DNA from: Mesorhizobium jarvisii
Lineage (GTDB): Bacteria; Pseudomonadota; Alphaproteobacteria; Rhizobiales; Rhizobiaceae
Reading direction: 5' to 3'
DNA: 64,000 nt
Assembly (NCBI RefSeq): GCF_003601985.1
Contig: NZ_QZXA01000012.1
Coordinates: forward strand, 1 to 64,000
The position numbers were made by a program, and so were the translations under genes. Positions 56,301 to 62,852 of this stretch are shown piece by piece. The notes beneath the pieces were generated by a model. The model saw nothing but the letters and a program-made list of their open reading frames with translations. It searched no databases and was not told where the DNA came from. Positions within the stretch are counted from its first letter, which is position 1. Every line of letters starts with the position of its first letter.

Positions 56301-57222
56301 TTCAGGCCTAAACCTTGGCAGTCAGGCCACCATAAACTCGAACAACCATGGTTTGGGCATAGGTTCTGGTCAAACCCTGGACAATAAAGAGTCGATAACG
56401 CTAAAATTTCTTCAGGGAGATGGCGACAAAAACTCTTCAACTCATCCAACGACCGCAGTTGGCATGGACCATGTCACGATCAATTTCCTGCAGGGATCCA
56501 ACGGCGATGCAATGACAGGCAGCTACGCTGTTCGTGTAGTCACTTATGATCAGAACGGAGTTGCCCACGATCAGGGTAGCATGAACATTGTCAACGGCGT
56601 TCTGGACATCAGCTCGGCCAGCCTGATGTATGGTGTCTCAATTATCAATACCGGCAATACAGGACTGCTTGTTGGCGGTACCACCACCAGTGTGACAACC
56701 GCCACCGAGATACCGCATGACGTCGGGTTGCATTTCAACGTCGATGTCGTGGATGGCGACGGCGACAAGGCCAGCCATGGCTTCGACATCGTTGTCGACG
56801 CCAATGATGGGCACCAGGCCACGCTCACCGGTGACGCTGCCTATGATCCCAATATCCTGTCGGGCGGACCGGGCGACGACCTTCTCATCTCTGCTCCGGG
56901 CTACAACATACTGACCGGCGGCGCAGGCGCCGATACGTTCAAGCTCGACCATCTCGATATCAAGGATCTGATCGCCGACTACCATGGCGGCGAGGGCGAC
57001 AAGATCGACTTGAGCGCGCTGTTCGACACGGCGCCAGCCAATAGCATCAGCAACTACGTGCACTACAACAGCGCGACCAGTACTGTGAGCGTCGACACCA
57101 GCGGTTCCGGCAACGCGGCCAACTTCGTGGATGTTGCCGTTCTGCAAAACGCGCCTGCCGCTGGAACGATCAACATTCTCTACGACGACTCGAACCACGT
57201 GCAGCACACGGCCACGATTTAG
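53311..57222 (+). CDS. LapA/BapA-like RTX adhesin
   Basis: Secreted surface adhesin of about 1303 residues. Residues 75-150 form a LapA-type retention module (VVKLPANVSIDNIKVDG, IVIKDGALNVPTFIIGDVEV). A Gly/Ser/Ala-rich linker follows (149-185), where a LapG-like protease could cut. Next come T1SS-143/VCBS-type repeats: VYEHGLTSVADTSE occurs twice, and VLNANGSYAYKANPDAVTAN is VCBS-like. The C-terminus has two RTX nonapeptides (GGPGDDLL, GGAGADTF) and the export signal. It is much shorter than Pseudomonas LapA. The stretch 55.98-56.7 kb is AT-richer. ATG at 53311 is preferred over 53275 because AAGGGG precedes it. Confidence 0.93.
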   Translation: MTTSNDLDTVSHSWDEHSEHNGLPSQAQVAEANPAQKAAPAAAEPVPVDVGNGTPVKPEAPAEAKAPAAAAPHEYVADANHVVKLPANVSIDNIKVDGHNLVLEQADGSVIVIKDGALNVPTFIIGDVEVPRVALIAALEASHVDVAFGADGSISAGAGGSPSSAGGDFSVPPGGIGDGFGLSALLPPTDLAFGQPEHRELFPSLLPNSTPTILDLNPETSGGDTIVYEHGLTSVADTSEINTGTFAISSPDGIGSLTVNGQVISGAALANSASAPINITTPLGNTLTINGYDAATGQVSYSYTLEHSEQHPAGADNNSIFDNMTVTVTDTDGDVSAPGTLSVQIVDDVPVAHNANAGALTEDGAATTVGGNVTTDYNNTFGADGPAAASPVNWGTATAMLNGGAVNLTDYGTLTQNANGTWSFVLDNSKPATQALETGDTINVSLGYTLTDHDSDADSKTITFEINGAHDSSTVTVTPSDDANAGGASNVVYEHGLTSVADTSETDTGTFKVTATDGIKDVTIGTETHTLSDWLGKTINTGEGTLTITGVTPAGAGTEATFAYSYTLNAAQAHPAGNGNNTLPDSVAVAVDGIGGTHGDGTISIVIVDDVPVAHADTNSVTEGALLSVNAAAGVLANDVAGADGFAAGGAVTGVATGSNVLNPVSGGIGVGIAGQYGTLVLNANGSYAYKANPDAVTANAVDHFVYTITDGDGDTSTVTLDITVNNVTLTPVNQTGQVNEAALDTTTTGSDLTHGSVTGSNPTSPLETVTGQLAVTGTGITYTPISTTTAHGVFELQANGAWTYTLTSPFNSGAVQGANTLTGAESFTYTAKDTNGNTVTGTVKVDVVDDVPKIASIESQIVANAAGAHAGDWTYTSGADGLSTIAISLANQASISQIDHSTSTYDAATGTAKYTAFFDAAGTQPYFTVTMKADGTYNFEVINPVPTIVVTDTTALNAGSFGGNNYGLYLEQIAVKNNIPTPLHTDILFTGNSGWTSGLNLGSQATINSNNHGLGIGSGQTLDNKESITLKFLQGDGDKNSSTHPTTAVGMDHVTINFLQGSNGDAMTGSYAVRVVTYDQNGVAHDQGSMNIVNGVLDISSASLMYGVSIINTGNTGLLVGGTTTSVTTATEIPHDVGLHFNVDVVDGDGDKASHGFDIVVDANDGHQATLTGDAAYDPNILSGGPGDDLLISAPGYNILTGGAGADTFKLDHLDIKDLIADYHGGEGDKIDLSALFDTAPANSISNYVHYNSATSTVSVDTSGSGNAANFVDVAVLQNAPAAGTINILYDDSNHVQHTATI

Positions 57223-57294
57223 CACTTATGCGTGGCCGAGCTGGCGTGCTATATATTAGCGAAGAATAAAATGGCGGTTTGGAGAGGGACTTAA

Positions 57295-57663
57295 ATGAAG
57301 CGTTGTACAAAATTGCTGGCTTCGGCCGCGCTGCTGCTGCTGGCTGGAACGGCGAGCTTCGCCGCCGACATCATCGAAGGGCCAACAGGCGACTATTGCC
57401 GCGTCGTGGGGACGTCCAACCTGGTCCTGAACGACAACATCGTCGACCTCAAGCAGCAGGTGGTGAAGCTGATGGACGAATCGGTTGCCGTCGCCAACAG
57501 CTCGGAATGGATCAACTCATCCCGGCCTGCCTTCGTCTGGGCTTCGGAAGCCAAGGTCGCCTGCGGCATGGCCTATGGCTATCTGAAGACGAACTACAAG
57601 GACGAAGACACGCTCAACAAATGCGAGTGTTTCCACGATCGCATGGTCGAGTACATGCACTGA
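57295..57663 (+). CDS. small secreted cysteine-containing protein
   Basis: Unrecognised 122-residue protein with a clear signal peptide (KLLASAALLLLAGTASFAA). The mature part has cysteines in DYCRVVG, VACGMAYGY and NKCECF, consistent with two disulfides in the periplasm. GGAGAGGG precedes the ATG. It follows the adhesin on the same strand by 72 bp and could be an accessory of that system, which is only a positional inference. Confidence 0.8.
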   Translation: MKRCTKLLASAALLLLAGTASFAADIIEGPTGDYCRVVGTSNLVLNDNIVDLKQQVVKLMDESVAVANSSEWINSSRPAFVWASEAKVACGMAYGYLKTNYKDEDTLNKCECFHDRMVEYMH

Positions 57664-57992
57664 CCGGATGAGCCGCGCCTGTTGGCCATCATGACATCAG
57701 ACGGATCAATTCCATGGGCGATCGCCGCAACGATCGCCCTGTTCAGCCTTGATCTGTCTGCCGCGCAGGCCGGCGCCAACTGGCTGGGCCGGTGCCGATT
57801 GCGTGCGCGGCGTGTTCGTACCCGGGCCACGACAGATGAAATGCTACCGACTATCGCGCCGCCAGGCGCGTCAAGGCGCCGACTCCCGGCTGTCGACGGT
57901 TGAATAACAGCAAGACGGCGCGGCAAGTCCGCCCTAACATGAGTTGAGGACCAGACCGGGAAATATCCGGCGGCAGACGGGGTGGACCAATC
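57664..57992. other. intergenic region with a doubtful short frame
   Basis: About 330 bp. A 73-codon frame from 57682 (or ATG 57691) to 57903 starts with a signal-like stretch IPWAIAATIALFSLDLSAAQ, then becomes Arg-rich and low in similarity to any family; it may be spurious or a remnant. The remainder shows no RNA gene, repeat or convincing promoter. Confidence 0.35.
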
Positions 57993-59192
57993 ATGGAAGC
58001 TGTCCGACAGGGCCGCAGTCCGCAGATCTGGGCGATAGCCCTGGCGCTCGCCGTGCCGTTATCGGGCTGCCAGTCGAAAGGCGGCGTTTCCGAAGTGCTC
58101 GATCCGGCCGCGGTCGCCGCGCCTGCGGGACAGAATGGCGCCGCCAGCACCAGTCCGGCCCAGGCGAGCCAGTCGCTCGGTACCGGTTCGGCCAAAGTCA
58201 CGATGCTGCTGCCCTTGTCCGCTTCCGGGACGTCGGGGGAAACCGGCAGGAAGATGCTCGACGGCGCCAAGCTGGCGATGACGGATATCGGCAATGGATT
58301 GCTGACGCTGACGATAGAGGACACGAAAGGCGACAGCGCGCAGGCCGGCAAATTGGCCGTGCAAGCCATAACGACGGGATCCAAGGTCGTCATCGGCCCG
58401 ACTGAACTGCCGGCAGCCCAGCATATTGCCACGCTGTCCGGCTCGACGCGCCCTCTGGTTCTGGCGCTTGCCGACAATTTCGCCGGCAGCGCCGGGGTTT
58501 ATGCCGTGCGCCTCAGCGAAGCCGACAGCGCCGCGGCTGGTGCCGCGGGGCTCGCCGCGAAAGGCCGCAAGAAGTTCGTGTTGCTTGTCGCGGAAGGCTC
58601 GAACGCCAGCGCCGTGGAGAAGCGGGTGGCGAACGGCCTCAGCATCTATGGCGCGACGCTCGCGGTCACCTTGCCCTATTCGGCCGGCGACGGGGGCACC
58701 AAGGCTGTCGACCAGATGGGCTCACTCGTCGACGCTCCCGACGCGGTCATTGTTGCCAGCGGCGATGCCAGCCCCGCGCCCGTCCTTGCCGCCCTCAAAT
58801 CAAAGGGCATTCCGAGGAAAGCGGTTTCAGTCGTCGGAACCGACCGTTGGCTGGAGCGCCCGATAGATCCACTGTTCGAGGGGGCATACATCGCCACGCT
58901 CGATCCAGGCGAAACCGGACCGATCGCCGACCGCTTCAGGACGACATACAACTACCCTGCCGACGTCAATGTCGCCTATGCCTATGATATGGTTGCCCTG
59001 ACGGCAGGGATCGCCAGCGCGGTCGGACCCGACGGCTTCAGCAAACAGACCCTCGAAAACCCGAACGGGTTTCGCGGATCGACAGGTCTGTTCCGTTTTC
59101 GCGCTGACGGTTCCAGCCAAAGATCGATGCCATTCTATCGGATAGAAAAGGGTGCGCTCAAACTGGTTGCCAAATCGACGTCGGGTTTCTGA
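57993..59192 (+). CDS. LppC/LpoA-like periplasmic-binding lipoprotein
   Basis: 399-residue lipoprotein with lipobox PLSGC (C26) and an Ala/Ser-rich linker. A type-1 periplasmic-binding-protein fold follows, covering about residues 70-395 (KVTMLLPLSASGTSGETGRKM at the start, trimmed). VVIGPTELPAAQHIATLSG and NVAYAYDMVALTAGIASAVG are typical of penicillin-binding-protein activators and of branched-chain amino acid receptors. Role in cell-wall synthesis is inferred. The next gene follows after 42 bp. Confidence 0.85.
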   Translation: MEAVRQGRSPQIWAIALALAVPLSGCQSKGGVSEVLDPAAVAAPAGQNGAASTSPAQASQSLGTGSAKVTMLLPLSASGTSGETGRKMLDGAKLAMTDIGNGLLTLTIEDTKGDSAQAGKLAVQAITTGSKVVIGPTELPAAQHIATLSGSTRPLVLALADNFAGSAGVYAVRLSEADSAAAGAAGLAAKGRKKFVLLVAEGSNASAVEKRVANGLSIYGATLAVTLPYSAGDGGTKAVDQMGSLVDAPDAVIVASGDASPAPVLAALKSKGIPRKAVSVVGTDRWLERPIDPLFEGAYIATLDPGETGPIADRFRTTYNYPADVNVAYAYDMVALTAGIASAVGPDGFSKQTLENPNGFRGSTGLFRFRADGSSQRSMPFYRIEKGALKLVAKSTSGF

Positions 59193-59234
59193 CCGGCCGC
59201 CGGCGGGTCATCGCGCGAACGCCGCGCCGGCCTG

Positions 59235-59933
59235 ATGGGTTGGCATGCCCGCCTGGTGATCGCGATCGGGGGCCTCGAGCTCGTGCTCGGAATTGTCCTG
59301 ATCATGCGGGCCGGAGCCTTGCTTTCTCTCGACCGGCCCGTCCCTGCGCCATCCCTGGAAATTGCCGGCAAGCAAGCACCCCCGGCAACCGCGGCCATTC
59401 CCGACCGACAGTTGCGGGAACCGGCGCGGCGGATTGCCGAGAGCCTTGTCGCCCCGCCACCGGTCGACGTGTCGGAAATCGAGCGGGTCGAAGCCCGGCC
59501 GCCGCTCGGCGAACTCGGCCTAGCAATCCGCCCCAAAACGCCCATGCCGCAAAACTGGCGCGAAACCCTGCTCTACCGTCCGATTGCAACGTCGTCGGCG
59601 ACTTTCGAATCGATGGGATGGAAACTGGCGATCAGCGGAGCTCTGGACATCGGCGTGGACCAGACCTGTTCGTTTCGCGACGAGGTCTGGCCCTGCGGCC
59701 AGCGGGCTCGCGCGGCCTTCAATGCCTGGCTGCGGGGGCGCGCGCTTAACTGTTTCCTGCCGCCGGAAACCGAGCGCTTTGCCATCGCAGCATCATGCCG
59801 GCTGGGCAAGCAGGATGTCGGCGCCTGGCTGGTGTCCAATGGCTGGGCGACGGCGCTGCCCGGCGGTATCTATGGCAAGGCGGAAACAATTGCCAGGAAT
59901 GCCGGGATGGGTATCTTCGGACCGCCGCGATAG
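59235..59933 (+). CDS. SNase-like (thermonuclease-fold) membrane-anchored protein
   Basis: 232-residue protein with an N-terminal signal anchor (RLVIAIGGLELVLGIVLIMR, exact 20) and a linker. The C-terminal 110 residues resemble a staphylococcal-nuclease fold: AFNAWLRGRALNCFLPPETE, ASCRLGKQDVGAWLVSNGWA, then ARNAGMGIFG. The usual catalytic Arg and Asp residues are hard to place, so it may be non-catalytic. Similar proteins are widespread in rhizobia. The next gene is 160 bp downstream. Confidence 0.7.
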   Translation: MGWHARLVIAIGGLELVLGIVLIMRAGALLSLDRPVPAPSLEIAGKQAPPATAAIPDRQLREPARRIAESLVAPPPVDVSEIERVEARPPLGELGLAIRPKTPMPQNWRETLLYRPIATSSATFESMGWKLAISGALDIGVDQTCSFRDEVWPCGQRARAAFNAWLRGRALNCFLPPETERFAIAASCRLGKQDVGAWLVSNGWATALPGGIYGKAETIARNAGMGIFGPPR

Positions 59934-60093
59934 GCAGCAGTTGATCGTCAAAACGCGGGGTTTTTCGCAAACCCGCTTCGTCCCGGTATGGAAAAACACC
60001 ATTCGGCCTTTTTCCATCAAATTGTACAGTTCCGCGAAACCGAAATTACGGCAGGCAGGCCTTATACCAGCCGGCCTGACAGGAGATCGGCCG

Positions 60094-60846
60094 ATGACGA
60101 GACCAATGGCGACCACCACTGCCCGGCCCTGGAAGCAGGTCGCGTGGCTGACATTGCTGGGAACCGCCGGGAGCCTCGGCCTTTCCCTTGGCCTCAACTA
60201 CCTGCTCCTGTTCAGCGACGCGCTGACGCCGTTCGCCCGCAGCATGATCACCGCGGGACTGCTGCCGGTGATCATCGGCCTGCCGCTTTTCGCGCTGGTC
60301 GGCTGGAATCGGGTCGAAATCCACCGCTACCGGCAGGAACTCAACAGATCCGGGACGTATGACAGGCTGACGGGCTGCCTGAACGGGCCGGTCTTCACGT
60401 CGATGGTCGAGCGACGGGCAGCCAGGCGATCGGGGCCAGGACCGCGCTCGGGCGCCTTCCTGATCATCCATCCCGAACATCTACGGTCCATCAACATGCG
60501 CTTCGGCCTTGAATGGGGCGACGAGGCCTTGCGGCTCATCGTCTCGACCATCCAGTCGTCGGTGCGCGAGGAGGACCTGATCGGACGCATCGGGGCCTCG
60601 ATGTTCGGAGTTTTCCTCTCGGGCGCCACCGAAGCGGAGGCCAAGGAGATCGGCGAGCGTATCCGCACGCGCATCGCGCAAGTCTACTTCGCGCCAAAAG
60701 GCACCGAGGATGTCCTCACCATCAAGGTTGGCGGTGTGATGCTGGAGAGCGAAATGGAGTTCTCGGACATGTTCCGGTCCGCCGAACAGCACATGTCCGA
60801 CGCCCAGGATGACGCCGGGTTTGAACTGACGCACCTCCACAGCTGA
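60094..60846 (+). CDS. membrane GGDEF-domain protein with degenerate active site
   Basis: 250-residue protein with two N-terminal membrane helices (WLTLLGTAGSLGLSLGLNYLL region and AGLLPVIIGLPLFALVGW) and a GGDEF-type domain (about 85-245). The motif YDRLTGCLN is normal, but where GG(D/E)EF should be the sequence is RIGASMFGVFL, so the catalytic Asp/Glu and Gly are lost. Diguanylate cyclase activity is therefore unlikely. ATG at 60094 has AGGAGA 9 nt upstream. It could bind nucleotide or regulate partners. Confidence 0.82.
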   Translation: MTRPMATTTARPWKQVAWLTLLGTAGSLGLSLGLNYLLLFSDALTPFARSMITAGLLPVIIGLPLFALVGWNRVEIHRYRQELNRSGTYDRLTGCLNGPVFTSMVERRAARRSGPGPRSGAFLIIHPEHLRSINMRFGLEWGDEALRLIVSTIQSSVREEDLIGRIGASMFGVFLSGATEAEAKEIGERIRTRIAQVYFAPKGTEDVLTIKVGGVMLESEMEFSDMFRSAEQHMSDAQDDAGFELTHLHS

Positions 60847-60894
60847 CAGCAGCCGGCGGCGCCAAAGAGGGTCAATTCAGGAACCAGGGAAATC

Positions 60895-60921
60895 TGGTGC
60901 TGCGAGAGAGGATTGAACTCT
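60895..60921 (-). other. tRNA 3'-end fragment, putative att site
   Basis: On the minus strand 27 nt match the end of a tRNA: T-arm AGAG-TTCAATC-CTCT, then the 3' acceptor strand CGCAGC, discriminator A and encoded CCA. From memory this equals the 3' end of rhizobial tRNA-Thr(GGT). Upstream sequence does not fold as a tRNA, so the gene is only a 3' remnant, as left by tyrosine-integrase insertion into a tRNA. Its orientation implies the element lies on the higher-coordinate side. Confidence 0.65.
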
Positions 60922-61060
60922 GGCTATCTATAATAAAATCAATATCTTACGAGACATTTTGTAACACTGTGACGTCCGGAGAAATGACCTCGCCTGTCGG
61001 TCTATGGGTAGTCACCGCGTGGCGCGGGACGCGCCTTTGCCTAGGCCCCCTGTTGCGCTA

Positions 61061-61083
61061 GCATAGACACAAATTAGCTATGC
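61061..61083 (+). promoter_or_regulatory. LysR-type inverted repeat before the LysR gene
   Basis: GCATAG (61061-61066) and CTATGC (61078-61083) are perfect arms separated by 11 nt, fitting the T-N11-A pattern of LysR-type regulators. It lies 36 bp upstream of the regulator start and probably serves autoregulation, as no gene is divergent here. Confidence 0.5.
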
Positions 61084-61119
61084 CTGACGAATCGGATTTC
61101 GCTGAGGGGGCGAAAATTC

Positions 61120-62025
61120 ATGGAAATGCAGCAGGTCCGCTATTTTCTGGCCCTGTCCAGCACGTTGAACTTCACCAGGGCAGCCGAAGAGTGCAACGTC
61201 ACTCAACCTGCCCTGACGCGCGCGATAAAGACCCTTGAGGATGAATTGGGTGGAGAACTCCTTCGGCGCGAGCGCCAGCATTCTCATCTCACCGAGCTTG
61301 GCCGGCGTATGCTTCCTCTACTGCAACAGTGCTACGACGCGGCCACTTCCGCCAAGTCGCTCGCCAAGGCTGTGCAAAGCAGCGACGTGGCGCCTCTCAA
61401 CGTCACCATTTCCAACAGCGTCAACATTGCGCTGCTGGTATCGCCGTTCACGGAACTTTTCCGCGCCTATCCTGGAGTGCATCTCAAGATCAACCGTGGC
61501 TCGCCGACTGCTGTCGTCGAAGCCCTCAAGAACGGCGAGGTCGAGCTCGCCGTCGCCGGGCCCTTGGGGCAGGCCTGGGACCGGCTCGACACATGGCCAC
61601 TCTTCCAGGAGGGCATTGAGCTCGTCGTCAATTCGGATCATCCGCTTGCCCGTCGCAACGAGGCCGATGTCGCATTGAGCCAACTGGCCGGGGAGCCTGT
61701 GCTCAGCCGTATCGATTGGGAAACGAGCGATGAGCTGTCGCGATGCCTCGCAGCGAAAGGCTTGACGCCTCGCACCGCGCATGAAGTCGAAACCGACCAC
61801 GACCTGCTGGCACTACTGGAGGCCAACGCCGGGGTGGGCTTTGTCTCCGTAACAGCACCGCGAACGCCCAATATCCGCCGACTCAAGCTTCGTGATGTCG
61901 ATATCTCGCGGGTCGTCTCCGTCTACGCGGTCGCCGGCAGACATCGTTCGCCCGTGGCCACGACTTTGCTCAACCTGTTGCGATCGACGGACTGGTCGTC
62001 TTTTGGTGTCAGCGAGCCCGTCTGA
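61120..62025 (+). CDS. LysR-family transcriptional regulator
   Basis: 301-residue regulator. The N-terminal winged HTH is standard (MEMQQVRYFLALSSTLNFTR, then AAEECNVTQPALTRAIKTLE). The C-terminal effector domain starts at about residue 90, with LNVTISNSVNIALLVSPFTE. The 3' end overlaps the end of the convergent peroxiredoxin-like gene by 17 bp, so its targets may include that gene and the following flavoprotein, perhaps in oxidative stress. GAGGGGGCG precedes the ATG. Confidence 0.93.
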   Translation: MEMQQVRYFLALSSTLNFTRAAEECNVTQPALTRAIKTLEDELGGELLRRERQHSHLTELGRRMLPLLQQCYDAATSAKSLAKAVQSSDVAPLNVTISNSVNIALLVSPFTELFRAYPGVHLKINRGSPTAVVEALKNGEVELAVAGPLGQAWDRLDTWPLFQEGIELVVNSDHPLARRNEADVALSQLAGEPVLSRIDWETSDELSRCLAAKGLTPRTAHEVETDHDLLALLEANAGVGFVSVTAPRTPNIRRLKLRDVDISRVVSVYAVAGRHRSPVATTLLNLLRSTDWSSFGVSEPV

Positions 62026-62692
62026 GCGAGTTGATCAGGTCGTCGATCTCCATGCGTCGCCGGTAGTCGGGATCGACGAAGCGATCGGTGATGATCCCGT
62101 CCGTCCCAACGATGAAGGTTGCCGGGATCGGGAGGAACCAGCTGCTATTGCCCTGATAGTTGGGGAGATCGAGGCCAAGGCCCATCAGCCGCTCCATCTC
62201 CGCCCCGACCCAGATCGCTAGGTTGAGGGACAGGGCGTAGCCATTGTCCATGTCGGTCAGGAAGGGGAACCTCGCCCCGACCGCAGCCTTCATCGCCTTC
62301 GCAAACTTGCGCCGTTCGGGCATGATCACCACGACCTGGCCGCCGAGGGCGGCAATCTCGTGCTGGGCTTCGACGATGCCAACCGCGTTCAAGCGGCAAT
62401 AGGGGCACCAATGCCCGCGCTGGAAGGTGATCACCGCTGGCCCCCGTTGCAAGACGTCGGCCAGACTGACCAGCCTGCCCTCGTCGTCAGGCAGCAGGAA
62501 CCCCGGCATGATGTCGCCTGGCGCCGGCGCCATGGCGCCTGCCCCTTGTTCCTCCAGACGCGCCACCAGGCGGTCAACGGCATCGGCGAAATCCGCGTTC
62601 AGGCGACGCACCGCGGCGGCAATCACCGCCAACCGCTCGTTCAGGGACGCATCAAGTTCAATGGCAGCCTGGACGGACTGTTCAAATGTCAT
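62009..62692 (-). CDS. peroxiredoxin-like AhpC/TSA-family protein
   Basis: Thioredoxin-fold protein of about 227 residues. The first 70 residues are helical; the fold starts at PGDIMPGFLLPDDEGRLVSL. The probable redox site is FQRGHWCPYCRLN, where a C-x-x-C replaces the TxxC of classical peroxiredoxins, and FIVGTDGIITDRFVDPDYR is the usual late strand. It probably reduces peroxides or disulfides. ATG at 62692 is chosen (MTFEQSVQAAI); the open frame runs to 62848, and an ATG at 62713 is also possible. Confidence 0.85.
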   Translation of the reverse strand: MTFEQSVQAAIELDASLNERLAVIAAAVRRLNADFADAVDRLVARLEEQGAGAMAPAPGDIMPGFLLPDDEGRLVSLADVLQRGPAVITFQRGHWCPYCRLNAVGIVEAQHEIAALGGQVVVIMPERRKFAKAMKAAVGARFPFLTDMDNGYALSLNLAIWVGAEMERLMGLGLDLPNYQGNSSWFLPIPATFIVGTDGIITDRFVDPDYRRRMEIDDLINSLRRAR

Positions 62693-62852
62693 TGCCTCTT
62701 CGTCGGCGGCCATTTCTGCACTTTCATGGACTGCGTGCACCCTATCATTGGCCCCCCTCGGATAGGGCCATGCTTTCCTTGCATCGTTTCGATGCCCAAC
62801 ATGCATCGAGGCGACAGGGTTCGTATTCTGTTCGCGGCCTCCCCTCAATTCG

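Noticed and set aside
59584..60093. Long upstream extension of the GGDEF-like gene
   Set aside because: It overlaps the SNase-like gene out of frame, and the internal ATG at 60094 has a good Shine-Dalgarno.
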